In this document: positions 6,067-6,658 of the stretch, in pieces
Numbering within the stretch: position 1 is the first letter of the stretch
How the letters are laid out: each line of letters opens with the position of its first letter
NCBI GenBank assembly: GCA_947565265.1
Contig: CANOFK010000065.1
Span: forward strand, 1 to 6,658
Length of the DNA: 6,658 nt
Direction: 5' to 3'
Origin: an uncultured Clostridia bacterium
GTDB taxonomy: Bacteria > Bacillota > Clostridia > Oscillospirales > Acutalibacteraceae
The notes under the pieces: generated by a model
Databases searched by the model: none
What the model was told of the DNA's origin: nothing
Seen by the model: only the letters and a program-made list of their open reading frames with translations
Translations under genes and position numbers: made by a program

Positions 6067-6131
6067 AGAATTGAAAACACCTCATAAAGCTGTTGGCGTG
6101 GACGATGCAGTTTTGCCGCCCACGCCCGCTT

Positions 6132-6658
6132 TTACGCCTCGATATGCCACTCCACGCCCTGGGGGGTGTCCTTTAGCACCACACGCCTGGCCGCCAGTTC
6201 GTCACGGATGGCATCTGCCAGGCCCCAGTCTTTTGCTTTCCGGGCAGCGGCACGCTTTTCCAACAGGCCTTCAATCTCCTCCGCCAGCGCCGCGGGGACC
6301 CCGCTGTTCTGGGGGCTTGCCTTTTCCCCGGCCGCAAGCAGATCCAGGGAAAGAACCTGATCAAAATCCCCCACCAAAAACCGTTTGGTTGCGTCATCCA
6401 GGCCGGACTTCAACATATCGTACAGCACGGTCAGCGCTTGGGAGGTGTTCAGGTCATTGCACAGGGCCTCCCGGAACCTGGCCTGCCATACCTGGGCAGC
6501 CTGGGTATCCGGTTGGCCGTCCTTTGCAAGAGAGGCGACTCTCGAAACCAGTTTCTGGTAAGCATTGGCGGCGTTATCCAGGCTCTCAAAAGAGAACGTC
6601 AGGGGCTTACGGTAATGGGATTGCAGGTTAAACAACCGGTAAACCAGAGGGTTATAAC
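6132..6658 (-). CDS. cysS: Cysteinyl-tRNA synthetase, C-terminal part
   Basis: Partial gene: about 174 codons are visible before the frame runs off the right edge, with no start in view. The first residues, YNPLVYRLFNLQSHYRKPL, match the CysRS segment after the catalytic domain, in which HYRKPL with a following FSFE is characteristic. Downstream come the helical anticodon-binding region (CNDLNTSQAL) and the end of the protein with EKRAAARKAKDWGLADAIRDEL, then DTPQGVEWH, all typical of the CysRS C-terminus. The enzyme charges tRNA-Cys with cysteine in the cytoplasm. The HIGH and KMSKS motifs and zinc ligands lie outside the window. The stop is TAA at 6132-6134. A TTG codon at 6635 could be read as a start but lies inside the conserved domain. 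Confidence 0.95.
   Translation of the reverse strand, partial: YNPLVYRLFNLQSHYRKPLTFSFESLDNAANAYQKLVSRVASLAKDGQPDTQAAQVWQARFREALCNDLNTSQALTVLYDMLKSGLDDATKRFLVGDFDQVLSLDLLAAGEKASPQNSGVPAALAEEIEGLLEKRAAARKAKDWGLADAIRDELAARRVVLKDTPQGVEWHIEA

Noticed and set aside
6095..6126. GGCGTGG/CCACGCC inverted repeat between cysS and the GGCT-like gene as a terminator
   Set aside because: The 7-bp stem has an 18-base loop and no U run after it, so read-through is more likely.
5777..6631. A 284-codon open frame on the plus strand
   Set aside because: It is antisense to cysS and the GGCT-like gene, is Pro/Arg/Gly-rich as shadow frames in GC-rich DNA are, and shows no recognisable domain.
1..6658. CRISPR array, tRNA or rRNA gene, insertion sequence, prophage or attachment site
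   Set aside because: No direct-repeat array, cloverleaf, transposase or integrase motif was seen on either strand.

Overview
The window is a gene-dense, fairly G+C-rich stretch in which every recognisable gene lies on the minus strand, so transcription runs from high to low coordinates. The gene families (class 2 GalT, ComF, a Csp, membrane-anchored GH25 lysozymes) together with clean sigma-A type promoters (17-base spacers), strong AGGAGG-like ribosome binding sites and stem-plus-U terminators fit a high-GC, low-genome-size Firmicute, most likely a gut Clostridia of the Oscillospiraceae/Ruminococcaceae type. That placement is an inference; no marker in the window fixes the species.

In order of transcription: (1) the 3' part of cysS (cysteinyl-tRNA synthetase), followed 78 bases later by a gamma-glutamylcyclotransferase-like gene with its own ribosome binding site and then a terminator; (2) a promoter driving galT (class 2 hexose-1-phosphate uridylyltransferase), which overlaps comF by 4 bases (GTGA) and ends at a terminator; (3) a promoter driving a histidine-phosphatase-fold protein that has lost both catalytic histidines; (4) a near-consensus promoter, a leader of about 220 nt with a 54-nt hairpin, a cold-shock protein and a strong terminator; (5) a promoter with a perfect TATAAT driving two tandem membrane-anchored GH25 lysozyme-fold proteins. 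The first of these is missing three of the four conserved active-site acids. The second has an intact active site as far as it is visible and runs off the left edge.

Most of the window is ordinary chromosomal housekeeping DNA: no mobile element, CRISPR array, tRNA or phage gene was seen. The points worth a second look are two unrelated, intact genes that look like catalytically dead members of enzyme families (a pseudo-GH25 next to its active paralogue, and a pseudo-histidine-phosphatase), and the long, highly structured leader of the cold-shock gene. I do not see a clear new multi-gene system. The best candidate is the pair of dead and live lysozymes.
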